A DNA stretch of 64,000 nucleotides from Rhizobiaceae bacterium (GCA_028281105.1 JANQKQ010000026.1:1-64000); one strand, 5' to 3'. Counted from the first letter of the stretch, positions 37,041 through 46,802 are shown. Notes: a model not told the origin generated them from the sequence alone. Numbers and translations are program-made.

Positions 37041-37906
37041 CCGGCTTCCCAACCCAGCATCGCCCGTTTGCGCGTCAGTCCCCAATGGTAGCCCGTAAGC
37101 GCGCCCGACTTGCCGACCACCCGATGGCACGGCACCACGAACGAGATCGGATTTCGGCCGACGGCGCGGCCCACCGCACGTGGGGCATCCGGGCGGCCGA
37201 TGTGGCTGGCAAGCTGCGAATAGCTTGCCGCATGTCCGACCGGAATTTGCAGCAGGCCTTCCCAGACGCGAATTTCGAAATCGGTTCCGATCAGCACCAC
37301 CCGTAGCGGCTGATCGGGCCGCCATCGGTTGGGATCGAAGCTGCGGCTGGCATAGGGCGCCGTCATTTCGTCGCTGCGGATATAGGTGGCGCGCGGCCAG
37401 CGGCTCATCATGTCGTCGAGCGCCTCATCCTGGCCGCCCTCGTCGCAGAACGCCATGCCGGCCATGCCTCGCTCGGTCACCATGATCAACGCCTTGCCGA
37501 ACTGACAGTCGTGAAACCCGTAGTGGATTTCCAGACCCTCGCCCTTGGCCTTGTAGCAGCCCGGCGACATCGCCTCGTGGGTGATGAACAGATCGTGCAA
37601 CCGACCCGGCCCGGACAGACCCAGCTCCAGGCTGGCTTCCAACAACGGCATGTCGTCGTTGAGCAGCCGCTTGGCGTGATCCAGCGTCACCGCCTGCAGA
37701 AAGGCCTTGGGAGAAAGCCCTGCCCAGCGGGTGAACGTCTTCTGCAACTGCAGCGGCGGCACATCCACGGCCGCCGCCAGTTCGTCCAGCGACGGATGGT
37801 CACGCCAGTTGTCCGATATGAGCTCGATCACCCGGCGCACCTTGGCATAGTCGCCGCCCAGTGCATCCAGGGATTTGCCGTTGAGGGAGGTATCGATGTG
37901 GTTCAT
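37025..37906 (-). CDS. AraC-type HTH fused to methylated-DNA-cysteine S-methyltransferase
   Basis: 293-residue Ada-like protein lacking the N-terminal Ada phosphotriester-repair domain. Residues 15-110 form an AraC-type helix-turn-helix region (DELAAAVDVPPLQLQKTFTRWAG); the C-terminal half is the Ogt domain with the active-site PCHRVVG and the flanking GRAVGRNP. It removes alkyl groups from O6-alkylguanine in a suicide reaction and may regulate genes. The frame is open to 37954, but the ATG at 37906 gives a cleaner N terminus; the ribosome site is weak for both. Confidence 0.9.
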   Translation of the reverse strand: MNHIDTSLNGKSLDALGGDYAKVRRVIELISDNWRDHPSLDELAAAVDVPPLQLQKTFTRWAGLSPKAFLQAVTLDHAKRLLNDDMPLLEASLELGLSGPGRLHDLFITHEAMSPGCYKAKGEGLEIHYGFHDCQFGKALIMVTERGMAGMAFCDEGGQDEALDDMMSRWPRATYIRSDEMTAPYASRSFDPNRWRPDQPLRVVLIGTDFEIRVWEGLLQIPVGHAASYSQLASHIGRPDAPRAVGRAVGRNPISFVVPCHRVVGKSGALTGYHWGLTRKRAMLGWEAGQVAA

Positions 37907-38010
37907 GGATCCGCTCGTCTTGGGGCTGTTCGTTGTCTGCCCAAATCTAGTCATGCGTTGTTACAACGCCACCCGAAACCTGCCGCCTTGAATGCGATCC
38001 CCAAACGTTC

Positions 38011-38550
38011 CTAGGCGCCCCTGGCCCGCGCAAACGCGCTGGCGAAGGCGGTGGCGAAGCTGGAGCGATCCTCCGGATTGAGAAACGAGCCCACCACCAG
38101 TTCCCGGCCCCGAGTAACCAGCCGCATACCGGTGACGCCGAACTCCTCGTGCCTGTCAACCAGGAACCGGGTCCAGAACGGATTGAAGCGGTGCTCGGCC
38201 ACCCGGCCCGCCGGCGACACCTGGCGCACCAGCAATTCGTCGGGCCAGATCGCCACTTCCTCGTAGCGCGCGGCCGATCGGTAAGAGATGCGGAACGCCA
38301 CCCATACGATCACCACGTCCAATCCTGAAAACACCAGCACCGGCCATGCGCCGACCACCGCAAACAGCAGGCCGGAGATGAAACAGGTCGCACCGACGAA
38401 GATCATCAGCAACACAAAGCCGCGGCGGCCGAGCGAGCGATACGGCGTCAGTCGCGCAGCGAACACGGGCGGAACGTTGCACTCGCCGCCCGCTTCACGG
38501 CGAGACAGAGTTCCGCGGTCTTCCGCCCGGTTTTGGTTGTCGTCGGCCAT
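38011..38550 (-). CDS. DUF2244 family membrane protein
   Basis: 179-residue protein with two adjacent hydrophobic segments at about residues 45-90 (FVLLMIFVGATCFISG and WPVLVFSGLDVVIVWVAF) followed by a soluble C-terminal part. This is the DUF2244 layout: a predicted integral membrane protein of unknown function, frequent in alphaproteobacteria. Its ATG is 22 bases from that of the divergent nth gene, an arrangement recurring in rhizobia. A longer open frame upstream is antisense to nth and is discarded. Confidence 0.85.
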   Translation of the reverse strand: MADDNQNRAEDRGTLSRREAGGECNVPPVFAARLTPYRSLGRRGFVLLMIFVGATCFISGLLFAVVGAWPVLVFSGLDVVIVWVAFRISYRSAARYEEVAIWPDELLVRQVSPAGRVAEHRFNPFWTRFLVDRHEEFGVTGMRLVTRGRELVVGSFLNPEDRSSFATAFASAFARARGA

Positions 38551-38572
38551 CGCCCATGAGTATAGGTTTTCG

Positions 38573-39325
38573 ATGAGCAAAGAAAAGCCATCGTCCAAAA
38601 GCCCGGCCACTGCCGATCGTGCCGGTGGCAAAGCCCTGCCGGGGACGCGGTATTCACAAGACGAACTGGTGGCGATCTTCTCGCGTTTCGCCGAGCACCG
38701 CCCGGAACCCAAGGGCGAGCTGGAGCACACCAACCCTTTCACCCTGCTGGTGGCGGTGGTGTTGAGCGCCCAGGCCACCGATGCGGGCGTCAACAGGGCC
38801 ACACCGGCTCTGTTCGCGGCCGCCGACACGCCGGCGAAGATGGTGGCTCTCGGCGAGGACAAGGTGCGCGACTTCATCCGCACCATCGGGCTCTATCGCA
38901 ACAAAGCAAAAAACGTCATCGCGCTGTCGCGCATGCTGATCGAGGATTTCGGCGGTCAGGTGCCGGACGATCGCGAGGCTCTGATGCGACTGCCGGGAGT
39001 GGGGCGCAAGACCGCCAATGTGGTGCTGTCGATGGCGTTCGGTCAGCCCACCATGGCGGTCGACACCCACATCTTCCGCATCGGCAACCGGCTGGGCCTG
39101 GCGCCGGGCAAGACGCCCGACGAGGTGGAACAAACGCTGATGCGGATCATTCCCGAACCGTTCCTCTACCACGCCCACCACTGGCTGATCCTGCACGGAC
39201 GCTATGTGTGCAAGGCACGCAAGCCCGATTGCGAGGCCTGCATCATCGCCGATCTGTGCAAATCGCCCGAGAAAACCTGCGACGTGCCCGCGCCGATCAC
39301 GCAGGCGCCTGTTGGCGGCCGCTGA
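38573..39325 (+). CDS. nth: Endonuclease III
   Basis: 250-residue DNA glycosylase/AP lyase for oxidised pyrimidines. The helix-hairpin-helix is LPGVGRKTANVV with the catalytic Lys, AVDTHIFRI has the catalytic Asp, and a [4Fe-4S] motif C-x6-C-x2-C-x5-C ends the core (CKARKPDCEACIIADLC). The ATG at 38573 is taken; the frame upstream runs over the divergent DUF2244 gene. The 3' end overlaps the convergent CysZ-like gene by 29 bases. Confidence 0.96.
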   Translation: MSKEKPSSKSPATADRAGGKALPGTRYSQDELVAIFSRFAEHRPEPKGELEHTNPFTLLVAVVLSAQATDAGVNRATPALFAAADTPAKMVALGEDKVRDFIRTIGLYRNKAKNVIALSRMLIEDFGGQVPDDREALMRLPGVGRKTANVVLSMAFGQPTMAVDTHIFRIGNRLGLAPGKTPDEVEQTLMRIIPEPFLYHAHHWLILHGRYVCKARKPDCEACIIADLCKSPEKTCDVPAPITQAPVGGR

Positions 39326-40007
39326 GCGGGCCGGCGGCGTCAGCCTCGATCGCCTTGAACAGATGCATCATCAGCGCGGCGGCGAAGATCGGCGTGCCTA
39401 AGTTGACGATGGGGATGGCGACAAACACGGCGATCGCCAGACCGCCCACGAATACCGTGCCGCCGTGGGACTTTCGCAGCTGCTCGGCTTCGCGCTCCCC
39501 GTAGAACCGCATGGCCGCGAACTGGAAATACTCCCGTCCCAGCAGGTAGCCGTTGACGAGGAAGAACACGCCCATATTGATGCCCGGCAGCAGAACCAGC
39601 GCCAGCGCGACCAGATTGGCGGCGAGCACGACGAACGCGAACTTGACCGCTAGCCAGATCGACGGACCCATCGGCAACGGCTGGCCCGGAGGGTCGTGCG
39701 GATAGCTGACCCGCTCTACGCATTCGGCGATGTCATCGAGAAACAAGCCGGCGAAGATGGCGGTGACCGGCGCGATGACGAAGCCGGCGCCCACGAGCAG
39801 GCCGGCGCCGATCAGCCACTGCACGCTCGTCGCCACCCACGGCCAGCTGTCCAACATCGGCACCAGGAAGATCGCCACGAGCTGTTGCAGCACCAGCCAT
39901 GCCGCAATCAGAAGAACGATCGTCCAGCCCAACGACTTCCACAGAACGGAGCGAAACTGTGGGGTGAACATCTGGCCGGCGGCCAGGCGGATCGATCGAA
40001 CCAGCAA
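39297..40007 (-). CDS. EI24/CysZ-family membrane protein
   Basis: 236-residue inner-membrane protein with four to five long hydrophobic segments and the family motif NGYLLGREYFQFAAMRF. The family includes CysZ sulfate permeases and poorly understood EI24-domain proteins; this member is not linked to sulfate genes here, so function is open. The TTG at 40007 has GGAG six bases upstream and is the best start. Confidence 0.82.
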   Translation of the reverse strand: MLVRSIRLAAGQMFTPQFRSVLWKSLGWTIVLLIAAWLVLQQLVAIFLVPMLDSWPWVATSVQWLIGAGLLVGAGFVIAPVTAIFAGLFLDDIAECVERVSYPHDPPGQPLPMGPSIWLAVKFAFVVLAANLVALALVLLPGINMGVFFLVNGYLLGREYFQFAAMRFYGEREAEQLRKSHGGTVFVGGLAIAVFVAIPIVNLGTPIFAAALMMHLFKAIEADAAGPLSGRQQAPA

Positions 40008-40171
40008 AGGTTACTCCGATATCGGCGTATAGGGATGACTGGCAGATAGGAAGCGGTCAGGCACGGCGCAAGCCGCTCCCCACCGCACGCGGGCTTTTCA
40101 TTGACCTCAAACGCGGTTAAGGACTGCCGGTCCGAGCAGCGGGCGGATCAAAGCAAGGAGGCGGTCGCCCC

Positions 40172-41167
40172 ATGGCCGAGGCCAAATACGATGTGTTGAC
40201 CGTCGGCAACGCGATTGTCGATATCATTGCCCAGGCAGAGGACGATTTCCTCGCCCGAGAAGGCATCATCAAAGGTGCGATGAACCTGATCGACACCGAG
40301 CGCGCCGAGCATCTTTATTCGGTCATGGGACCTGCGATCGAAGCTTCCGGCGGTAGTGCGTCGAACACCGCAGCCGGCGTCGCCAGCCTGGGCGGCAGTG
40401 CGGCGTTTTTCGGCAAGGTGTGCGACGATGGGTTGGGCAGGGTGTTCACCCACGACATCCGCGCCGCCGGCGTCGCCTACGACACCAGGCCGCTTGACGA
40501 AACACCCCCTACCGCGCGCTCGATGATCTTCGTCACCCCGGACGGCGAACGCTCGATGAACACCTATCTAGGCGCCTGCGTGGAGCTGGGCCCGGAGGAT
40601 GTGGAGCCGGAGAAGGCCGCCGCCGCCAAGGTCAGCTATTTCGAGGGTTATCTGTGGGACCCGCCACGGGCCAAGGAAGCCATCCGGCTCACCGCCCGGA
40701 TCGCCCATGAGGCCGGGCGTCAGGTGGCGATCACCCTGTCGGATTCGTTCTGCGTCGATCGCTATCGCGACGAGTTCCTCGACCTCATCCGCTCCAAAAC
40801 CGTCGACATAGTCTTCGCCAACGCCGCCGAACTGCATTCGCTATACCAGACCTCGTCTTTGGAAGCGGGATTGGAGGCGATCGAAGCCGACTGCGAATTG
40901 GCCGCGGTGACCCGCTCGGAAAAAGGTTCGATCGTGGTCTCCGGCGGCCAGCGGGTTGAGGTCGATGCGTTTGCTGTCGACCGGGTGGCCGACACCACCG
41001 GAGCGGGCGATCTTTACGCTGCCGGGTTCCTCTATGGGCTCACCCATGGGCGCGATCTGGAAAGATGCGCGCGCATCGGTTCGATGGCCGCCGCCGAGGT
41101 AATCGGCCATGTGGGACCGCGGCCACAGGCGCGGCTGGCGGACTTGCTGGCAGAACACGGGCTGTAG
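40172..41167 (+). CDS. PfkB-family kinase, probable adenosine kinase
   Basis: 331-residue ribokinase-superfamily kinase. GNAIVDIIA is at the N terminus, GGSASNTAAGVASLGG binds the sugar, and DTTGAGDLYAAGFL is the anion hole with the catalytic Asp. The overall form (ASGGSASNTA, NTYLGAC) is that of the alphaproteobacterial adenosine kinase subgroup. AAGGAGG lies ten bases before the ATG. It would recycle adenosine to AMP; other nucleoside or sugar substrates cannot be excluded. Confidence 0.87.
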   Translation: MAEAKYDVLTVGNAIVDIIAQAEDDFLAREGIIKGAMNLIDTERAEHLYSVMGPAIEASGGSASNTAAGVASLGGSAAFFGKVCDDGLGRVFTHDIRAAGVAYDTRPLDETPPTARSMIFVTPDGERSMNTYLGACVELGPEDVEPEKAAAAKVSYFEGYLWDPPRAKEAIRLTARIAHEAGRQVAITLSDSFCVDRYRDEFLDLIRSKTVDIVFANAAELHSLYQTSSLEAGLEAIEADCELAAVTRSEKGSIVVSGGQRVEVDAFAVDRVADTTGAGDLYAAGFLYGLTHGRDLERCARIGSMAAAEVIGHVGPRPQARLADLLAEHGL

Positions 41168-41194
41168 AAAAGCGCCCTGCGCCGCACACGCTAC

Positions 41195-41836
41195 TCAGCG
41201 TTCGCTGAGATCGGTTTGGTGCGGGAATTCGCCGTTGTCGATATATTCGCGCTCGGCCGGCGTTGACGGACGGCCGAGAACGTCATTGCGGTGGGAATGG
41301 CGGCCGAACTTGGCGATCACCGCCCTGTGCCTTTTCGGCTGGTCGACGCTGAGCTGATAGAAATCCCGTAGTTGGCTCGGCGCCTCATCCTTCATCCGCG
41401 CCCGTATTTCAATGACCCGGTCCATGTTCGCCAGATGGTCGTCGCATTCGCAATGCTCCATGGGAAGGGTGAACATGACCTTGTACCAGACGTGCTCCAG
41501 CGCATCGAAGTCGCCATTTTCCAGCCCTTCCAGGCAAAGCGCCAGCGCTTTGGAATCCTGGGCATAGGCTTCCGGCTTGCCCGCCCACACGCTTCGCGAG
41601 AACTGGTCGAGCACGATGATCAGCGCCAGGCGCCCTAGCGGCGTGCCGGCCCAATCGTCAAGCTCGCCTTCGGCGGCACGCCGGGTGACGTCGCAATAGC
41701 GTTCGACAATCTCATCATGAGCGCCGCCGCGCATGCGCCACATCCACAGCTCCATATGCCGTTCCGGCTGCGGATTTGGCCCATCGGGGAACCAGAAATC
41801 GACTATGTCCCGTGGCGTGATCGCCTCTCCTGCCAT
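41195..41836 (-). CDS. DUF924 family protein
   Basis: 213-residue soluble all-alpha protein. IVDFWFPDG is at the N terminus, LALIIVLDQFSRSVW is the family hallmark near residue 70, and the core segment is FTLPMEHCECDDH. DUF924 proteins resemble TPR-like folds; their role is unknown. It begins ten bases after the gpmA stop and is probably the last gene of a glk-dapB-gpmA transcript. Confidence 0.9.
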   Translation of the reverse strand: MAGEAITPRDIVDFWFPDGPNPQPERHMELWMWRMRGGAHDEIVERYCDVTRRAAEGELDDWAGTPLGRLALIIVLDQFSRSVWAGKPEAYAQDSKALALCLEGLENGDFDALEHVWYKVMFTLPMEHCECDDHLANMDRVIEIRARMKDEAPSQLRDFYQLSVDQPKRHRAVIAKFGRHSHRNDVLGRPSTPAEREYIDNGEFPHQTDLSER

Positions 41837-41846
41837 CAGCCGTCCT

Positions 41847-42464
41847 TCAATCCAGCACTTCCTTCGATTTGACCGTCGAATCGGCGTTGAGCCGGTAGAC
41901 CATCGGCACCCCGGTTCCGAGATTGAGGCCGGGAATCTCTTCCTGGCTCATTCCGTCCAGCACCATGATCAGCGCGCGCAGCGAGTTGCCGTGCGCCGCC
42001 ACCAGCACCCGCTCGCCGCGCAGCACGCGCGGCAGGATAAAGCGCAGATAGTAGGGCCACACCCTCGCGCCCGTGTCGCGCAGGCTCTCGCCGCCGGGCG
42101 GCGGGGTATCGTAGGACCGGCGCCAGATATGCACCTGCTCGTCGCCCCATTTTTCGCGCGCATCGTCCTTGTTGAGACCCACCAGATCGCCATAGTCACG
42201 CTCATTGAGCGCCTGGTCGCGGATGGTCTCCAGATCGCTCTGGCCGATCTCGTCGAGCACCAGCTGGCAGGTCTTCTGCGCCCGCTTGAGCGCGCTGGTG
42301 AACGCAATGTCGAATTCCATGCCGCGCTCCGCGAGCAACCGGCCGCCCCGGGTCGCTTCCTCGACGCCCTTGTCGGTCAGTTCGACGTCCTTCCAGCCGG
42401 TGAACAGGTTTTTCAGGTTCCACTCGCTCTCGCCGTGGCGAACCAGCACCATCGTGTGTTCCAT
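41847..42464 (-). CDS. gpmA: 2,3-bisphosphoglycerate-dependent phosphoglycerate mutase
   Basis: 205-residue glycolytic/gluconeogenic enzyme. The catalytic His is in [25 protein letters not shown] has the catalytic Glu region, and the second His is in [10 protein letters not shown]. The ATG at 42464 is preferred over a TTG two codons earlier. The gene is about 80 residues shorter than the animal form, as expected for this alphaproteobacterial type. dapB ends 19 bases upstream of its start, and this pairing recurs in rhizobia. Confidence 0.95.
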   Translation of the reverse strand: MEHTMVLVRHGESEWNLKNLFTGWKDVELTDKGVEEATRGGRLLAERGMEFDIAFTSALKRAQKTCQLVLDEIGQSDLETIRDQALNERDYGDLVGLNKDDAREKWGDEQVHIWRRSYDTPPPGGESLRDTGARVWPYYLRFILPRVLRGERVLVAAHGNSLRALIMVLDGMSQEEIPGLNLGTGVPMVYRLNADSTVKSKEVLD

Positions 42465-42483
42465 ATGCAATCTCTTCTAGTTT

Positions 42484-43311
42484 CTAGTTGCCGGCCGACC
42501 CGCCCAGGCCCAGAACGTCCCGCATCGAGTAGACCCCGGGCTTGCGCCCGCGTGCCCAAAGCGCCGCCCGGACCGCGCCCTGGGCGAAGATCGAGCGATC
42601 TTCGGCCCGGTGGGCAAGCTCGATGCGCTCGCCCGCTCCGGCCAGGATCACGGTGTGATCGCCGACCACCGACCCGCCGCGTAAGGTGGCAAAGCCGACG
42701 GCGCCGGCAGGCCGCTCGCCCGTATGGCCGTCGCGGGTGCGCACGGACGATTTCTCCAGATCGAGTTCGCGCCCCTTCGCCGCCGCCTGGCCCAACAGCA
42801 AGGCGGTTCCCGAAGGCGCATCAACTTTGTGGCGATGGTGCATCTCGACGATCTCGATGTCGAAATCGGCTGCCGGCAGAGCTCGCGCGGCTTGCTCGAC
42901 GAGCGCGGCCAGCAGATTGACGCCCAGGCTCATATTGCCCGATTTGACGATCGTCGCGTGGCGCGCGGCCGCGGCGATTTTCTTTTCGTCATCGGCGCTC
43001 CAGCCGGTGGTGCCAATGACGTGCACGATTCGCGCCTGCGCGGCCAGCGCCGCGAATTCCAGGCTCGCCGCCGGTACCGTGAAATCCAATATGCCGTCGG
43101 CGTGCGCGATCACCGGCAGCGGATCGTCGCTCACAGCAACGCCCAACGCTTCAAGGCCGGCAAGGCTTCCCGCATCCTTGCCCAAAGCGGGCGATCCGGG
43201 CCGTTCTAGCGCCCCGACGACGCATGCACCCTCGCTCGCTACGATCGCGCGGATCAGCGCCTGGCCCATGCGCCCGCCGGCGCCGGTCACCACCAGTTTC
43301 ATATCCGCCAT
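42484..43311 (-). CDS. dapB: 4-hydroxy-tetrahydrodipicolinate reductase
   Basis: 275-residue enzyme of lysine and diaminopimelate synthesis. The nucleotide motif is [15 protein letters not shown] lies in the middle, and the catalytic [15 protein letters not shown] has the His-His and Lys. Two ATG codons are possible, 43311 and 43302; the first has AGG eight bases upstream. The frame extends to 43461 without support. Followed closely by gpmA. Confidence 0.95.
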   Translation of the reverse strand: MADMKLVVTGAGGRMGQALIRAIVASEGACVVGALERPGSPALGKDAGSLAGLEALGVAVSDDPLPVIAHADGILDFTVPAASLEFAALAAQARIVHVIGTTGWSADDEKKIAAAARHATIVKSGNMSLGVNLLAALVEQAARALPAADFDIEIVEMHHRHKVDAPSGTALLLGQAAAKGRELDLEKSSVRTRDGHTGERPAGAVGFATLRGGSVVGDHTVILAGAGERIELAHRAEDRSIFAQGAVRAALWARGRKPGVYSMRDVLGLGGSAGN

Positions 43312-43574
43312 GGCTGAAGCCTGACTTTTTCCATGCAAATCCCGATTTCGTGTCCGCTGTCCGAACGATGCGGTTGTGACCCGCCGGCGTTGAGTTTGCA
43401 AGTGTCGCAGATGCCGGGGAGATGGTTCGAACCCGAAGGGTTTGCAAGGCCGCACGGCCACCGGACGGTCAGGTCGCGCTCAAGTAGCCGATAGGCGATA
43501 GCGCATGAGAGATGCCGCCCCGCGGAGGCGTTGAGCGAAGCGAAACTGCGGTGAGCGAAATAATGACGGAGTGG

Positions 43575-44585
43575 CTATCGTTCGAACCGCCGCGCCGCCA
43601 GCGTCAGGTCGAACCGGTCGGGCGCCTGCACATGGCGAACCAGCCCGGCTAGCGAGGAATCGCGCCGCGCCACCACGCTGGTAGCGATCGAAGCCATCAA
43701 ATCGCGATACGGCGCCTTGTCCTCGAAGGCCGCACGAAAGCCGCCGTCGGTGACGAGCGGCAACAAGGCGTGGGCAACACCGCCGCAGATGTAGACGCCG
43801 CCGCGGGCCATGGTCGTGAGCGCCAGATTGCCGGCCACCCGGCCCAAAACGGTGCAGAAGACTTCCACCGCCTCGCGGGCCACCGGATCCGTTCCCGCGA
43901 TGGCTTCGCCAGCGATATCGGCAGCTTTCAGCGGTTTCTCCTCCTGACCGTCGCAACGGCGGATCGCGCGACACACGTTCTCCAGCCCACGGCCGGACAA
44001 AACCAGTTCGGCGATCATGCGGCCTTCCTTTTTGTCGAGATGAGGCCACAGCTCGAACTCGCGGTCCGACTGGGGACCCAGATCGGTATGGCCGCCTTCG
44101 CCGGTAACGATCGTCTGGCGACCGCCGACATCGATAACGGTGGCGACCCCGAGCCCGGTGCCGGGTCCCATGACAATGATGTTGCCGGGGTGGATGTGTT
44201 CGCCGCCGCCAACGCGAACCAGCTCGTTCTCATCGAGCGTCAGCGCGCCGATCGCCTGGGCGGCGAAATCGTTCATCAGCTCGATGCCTTCGAGGCCATA
44301 GCGATCGATAAGCGCGGCCGGCTCAATGTGCCAGTCGCAGTTGGTGAGCGCGAAGGTTTCGCCGAACAGCGGTGCGGCAAACGCCAGCACGAAAGTGCGC
44401 GCAGGTTCCGGCGCAGCGGGCAGAATCGCGCGATCCAGTGCGTCCGCCAGCGTCGGATGCTCGGCCGTCTTGACCGCGCCCAGATGGTGCGGCTCGCCGG
44501 CCGGGTCGGCCAGATAGCTGAAGCGGGCATTGGTCCCGCCAATGTCCCCCACCAGCGCCGGATAGGCCAATTGCACCATTGCCAT
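43575..44585 (-). CDS. glk: Glucokinase
   Basis: 336-residue ROK-unrelated (Glk family) glucokinase. LVGDIGGTNARFS is the phosphate-binding N terminus, LMNDFAAQA the substrate loop, and GPGTGLGVA the second phosphate region. ATG codons at 44585 and 44579 are both plausible; GGACAG spacing slightly favours the second. The frame extends upstream to 44675 without support. The 263 bases between its end and the dapB start (43312-43574) hold no gene I can support. Confidence 0.93.
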   Translation of the reverse strand: MAMVQLAYPALVGDIGGTNARFSYLADPAGEPHHLGAVKTAEHPTLADALDRAILPAAPEPARTFVLAFAAPLFGETFALTNCDWHIEPAALIDRYGLEGIELMNDFAAQAIGALTLDENELVRVGGGEHIHPGNIIVMGPGTGLGVATVIDVGGRQTIVTGEGGHTDLGPQSDREFELWPHLDKKEGRMIAELVLSGRGLENVCRAIRRCDGQEEKPLKAADIAGEAIAGTDPVAREAVEVFCTVLGRVAGNLALTTMARGGVYICGGVAHALLPLVTDGGFRAAFEDKAPYRDLMASIATSVVARRDSSLAGLVRHVQAPDRFDLTLAARRFER

Positions 44586-44717
44586 CTGTCCGTATCGATA
44601 GAGTGAATGTCCTGCCCACCGTTCGGTTGGCCGGCAAGTCCATGCCCGCAAATCGCCCGGCCTACAAGCCTTCAATTCGGTAAAACCGACCGAGCGCGGC
44701 TATTTGATCGGCGACGA

Positions 44718-45179
44718 TTAATTGCTCTGCTTCGCGCCCAGCAACACCCACCTGGCCGTCAAAGCCGAAGCCGCACCGGAAACGGCGATGGCGAATGCCA
44801 GAAACAGGCCGGTTTGCGCCATCAGCTCGTCCTGCCGCTCCGATTGGACGATGACGAAACTGGCGATGAGTCCAAGCGATGCGCCGACCGCCAGCCACAC
44901 CCAAACGCCAGCCCGCAACATGAAGGAACGCGACAGGGCGATAATGACAAGACCAACAATCGAGCCCACCAGGGAAGGCACGAAGCCGGCAAACAGCGCG
45001 ATCCCGGCCGCCAGCAGGATGAACTGTCCGGTTTCCACGACACCTTCGCCTCTGGCGATACCCACCAGCAGCCACATCCACAGCAGTGGCGAAGCCAGCG
45101 GGCCCACCACGGCGGCGACCAACCCGGCAACAAGCCATCGCAGAATGGAAGGATTCGGCACGGACGCGGCGGCCGTCAT
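44718..45179 (-). CDS. Hypothetical four-helix membrane protein
   Basis: 153-residue integral membrane protein with four hydrophobic segments (about residues 14-40, 50-80, 88-110 and 122-147). No family was recognised. Its ATG overlaps the thioesterase stop (ATGA), so it belongs to the iron alcohol dehydrogenase transcript. Nothing in the sequence suggests a substrate or partner. Confidence 0.7.
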   Translation of the reverse strand: MTAAASVPNPSILRWLVAGLVAAVVGPLASPLLWMWLLVGIARGEGVVETGQFILLAAGIALFAGFVPSLVGSIVGLVIIALSRSFMLRAGVWVWLAVGASLGLIASFVIVQSERQDELMAQTGLFLAFAIAVSGAASALTARWVLLGAKQSN

Positions 45180-45610
45180 CGCGCCAGCGCCGCCAGTTTA
45201 TCGCGCCAATCATCGGACAGTTTCACAGGTCTACGAGAGTGCCTGTCCACATAGACATGGACGAAATGGCCCTGGGCGGCGGCCAACTCACCGTCATTAC
45301 GGAACAGGCCCACCGCGTATTTCACCGAAGAGTTGCCCAGATGCTCGACCGCGATGCCCGCATCGACCCGGTCGGGAAAGACGATCTCCTCGAAATAGCT
45401 GCAACCGGTCTCGACCACCAGGCCTACCGTCTCGCCGTTGACGAAGTCCAACAGACCGGCGTCGATCAGCCAGCCGTTCACCGCGGTGTCGAACAGCTCG
45501 TAATGCACCACATTGTTGACGTGACCATAGACGTCGTTATCGGCCCACCGCGTCTGCAACGGGCGGAAGGCGGCATAATCTGCGCGCGCGCGTGGCGTCG
45601 GTCGGCTCAC
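45176..45610 (-). CDS. 4-hydroxybenzoyl-CoA-type hotdog thioesterase
   Basis: 144-residue hotdog protein. WADNDVYGHVNNVVHYELFDTAV carries the family signature with the catalytic Asp, and CSYFEEIVFPDRVD and SVKYAVGLFRN are the following strands. The GTG at 45610 has GGGAGA about five bases upstream; an ATG at 45655 would run into the preceding dehydrogenase gene. It probably hydrolyses an acyl-CoA; the substrate is unknown. Confidence 0.86.
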   Translation of the reverse strand: MSRPTPRARADYAAFRPLQTRWADNDVYGHVNNVVHYELFDTAVNGWLIDAGLLDFVNGETVGLVVETGCSYFEEIVFPDRVDAGIAVEHLGNSSVKYAVGLFRNDGELAAAQGHFVHVYVDRHSRRPVKLSDDWRDKLAALAR

Positions 45611-45623
45611 CGTCGTCTCCCGC

Positions 45624-46802
45624 TCACCAGGCCGCCCGGTAGATGGCGAGCGCATCGGCTTTTGTCACTTCGCGCGGATTGTTGACCAGCAGCCGCGTCT
45701 GTTTCATCGCTTCGCCCGCCATCGCCTCGAGCTGGTCTTCACCCACACCGACCTGCCGAAGTTGGGTCTCCAGCCCTAGCCTTGCCGAAAGGTCGGCCAG
45801 CCGGTCGATGAACTCCGCACACACCGCCTGGCGGCCGCGGCCCGTGTCGATGTCCGCGAACAGATGCGGCGCCAACTCCGCATATTGTGCGGCGCAGGCC
45901 GGCGCGTTGAAACGCAACACGTGCGGCAGCACCAGCGCATTCGACAGGCCGTGCGCCACGTGGAACATACCGCCGACGGGATAAGCGAGCGCATGCACGG
46001 CCGCGACAGGCGAGTTGGCGAACGCGATGCCCGCGAGCATCGAGCCCAGCAGCATGCCGGCCCGAGCGTCCCGGTTCGAACCGTCGGCGACCGCGGTCTC
46101 GATATTCGTGCCGAGCAATCGCAGCGCCTCCACGCCCAGTGCCCGCGACAGCAGATTGTTGTTGGCGCTTGCCGACGTATAAGCCTCGATGGCGTGCACC
46201 ATGGCGTCGATGCCGGTGGCGGCCGTCGCATGTGCCGGCAGGCCAAGCGTCAGCAGCGGGTCGAGGATCGCCATGTCGGGCAGAATGATCGGGGAGACCA
46301 CGCCGCGCTTCTCGATGCCTTCCACCGTGATGATGGAGACCGGCGTCACTTCCGAGCCGGTGCCGGCGGTGGTCGGCACCAGCACCAGCGGCAGGCGTGG
46401 CCCTTTCGCATTGCCCACGCCCCAGGCATCGTCCAGCTCTTCGCCACTGCCGGCCACCAGGGCGACCAGCTTGGCCACGTCCATCGACGAACCTCCGCCG
46501 AAACCGACAACTCCGGTCGCCCGGGCCTCCTGTGCAGCGCGGGTCGCCGCCAACACGGTAGCCAGCGAAGGATCGGCCTCGACCCGATCAAACCACGTTA
46601 CCTGAACGCCGACCGATTTGAGCGCATCGACAGCCGGGTCGGCCAGGCCGAGGGCGCGTATGCCCGCATCGGTCACCATCAAGACCCGTTCGCCGGTCAG
46701 TCCGGCGTAATGTCCCGCCAACTGCGCCGCGGCCCCGTCGCCGAAACGGATGCCGGCAGTGGTGTTGAAGGAAAAGGTGGATAGGATAGTGTCTGTCGAC
46801 AT
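45624..46802 (-). CDS. Iron-containing alcohol dehydrogenase
   Basis: 392-residue group III dehydrogenase. NAD binding is at GFGGGSSMDVAKL and PTTAGTGSEV; the iron ligands lie in ILDPLLTLGLP (Asp) and HALAYPVGGMFHVAHG (two or three His). Members oxidise short-chain alcohols or reduce aldehydes or lactaldehyde. It is divergent from the nucleoside salvage operon across 159 bases, so a link to acetaldehyde from deoxyribose breakdown is possible but speculative. Confidence 0.93.
   Translation of the reverse strand: MSTDTILSTFSFNTTAGIRFGDGAAAQLAGHYAGLTGERVLMVTDAGIRALGLADPAVDALKSVGVQVTWFDRVEADPSLATVLAATRAAQEARATGVVGFGGGSSMDVAKLVALVAGSGEELDDAWGVGNAKGPRLPLVLVPTTAGTGSEVTPVSIITVEGIEKRGVVSPIILPDMAILDPLLTLGLPAHATAATGIDAMVHAIEAYTSASANNNLLSRALGVEALRLLGTNIETAVADGSNRDARAGMLLGSMLAGIAFANSPVAAVHALAYPVGGMFHVAHGLSNALVLPHVLRFNAPACAAQYAELAPHLFADIDTGRGRQAVCAEFIDRLADLSARLGLETQLRQVGVGEDQLEAMAGEAMKQTRLLVNNPREVTKADALAIYRAAW

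Noticed and set aside
41194-41209. CTCAGC-GTTC-GCTGAG stem at the convergent ends of the adenosine kinase and DUF924 genes
   Set aside because: The stem has only six pairs, no T-run on either side, and overlaps the last codons of DUF924; not enough to call a terminator.
43424-43434. GGTTCGAACCC, resembling a tRNA T-loop
   Set aside because: The flanking bases do not form a T-stem on either strand, and no acceptor, D or anticodon stems can be drawn around it.
43480-44049. Open frame antisense-shifted within glk
   Set aside because: Arg/Gly-rich shadow of the glucokinase gene with no recognisable fold.
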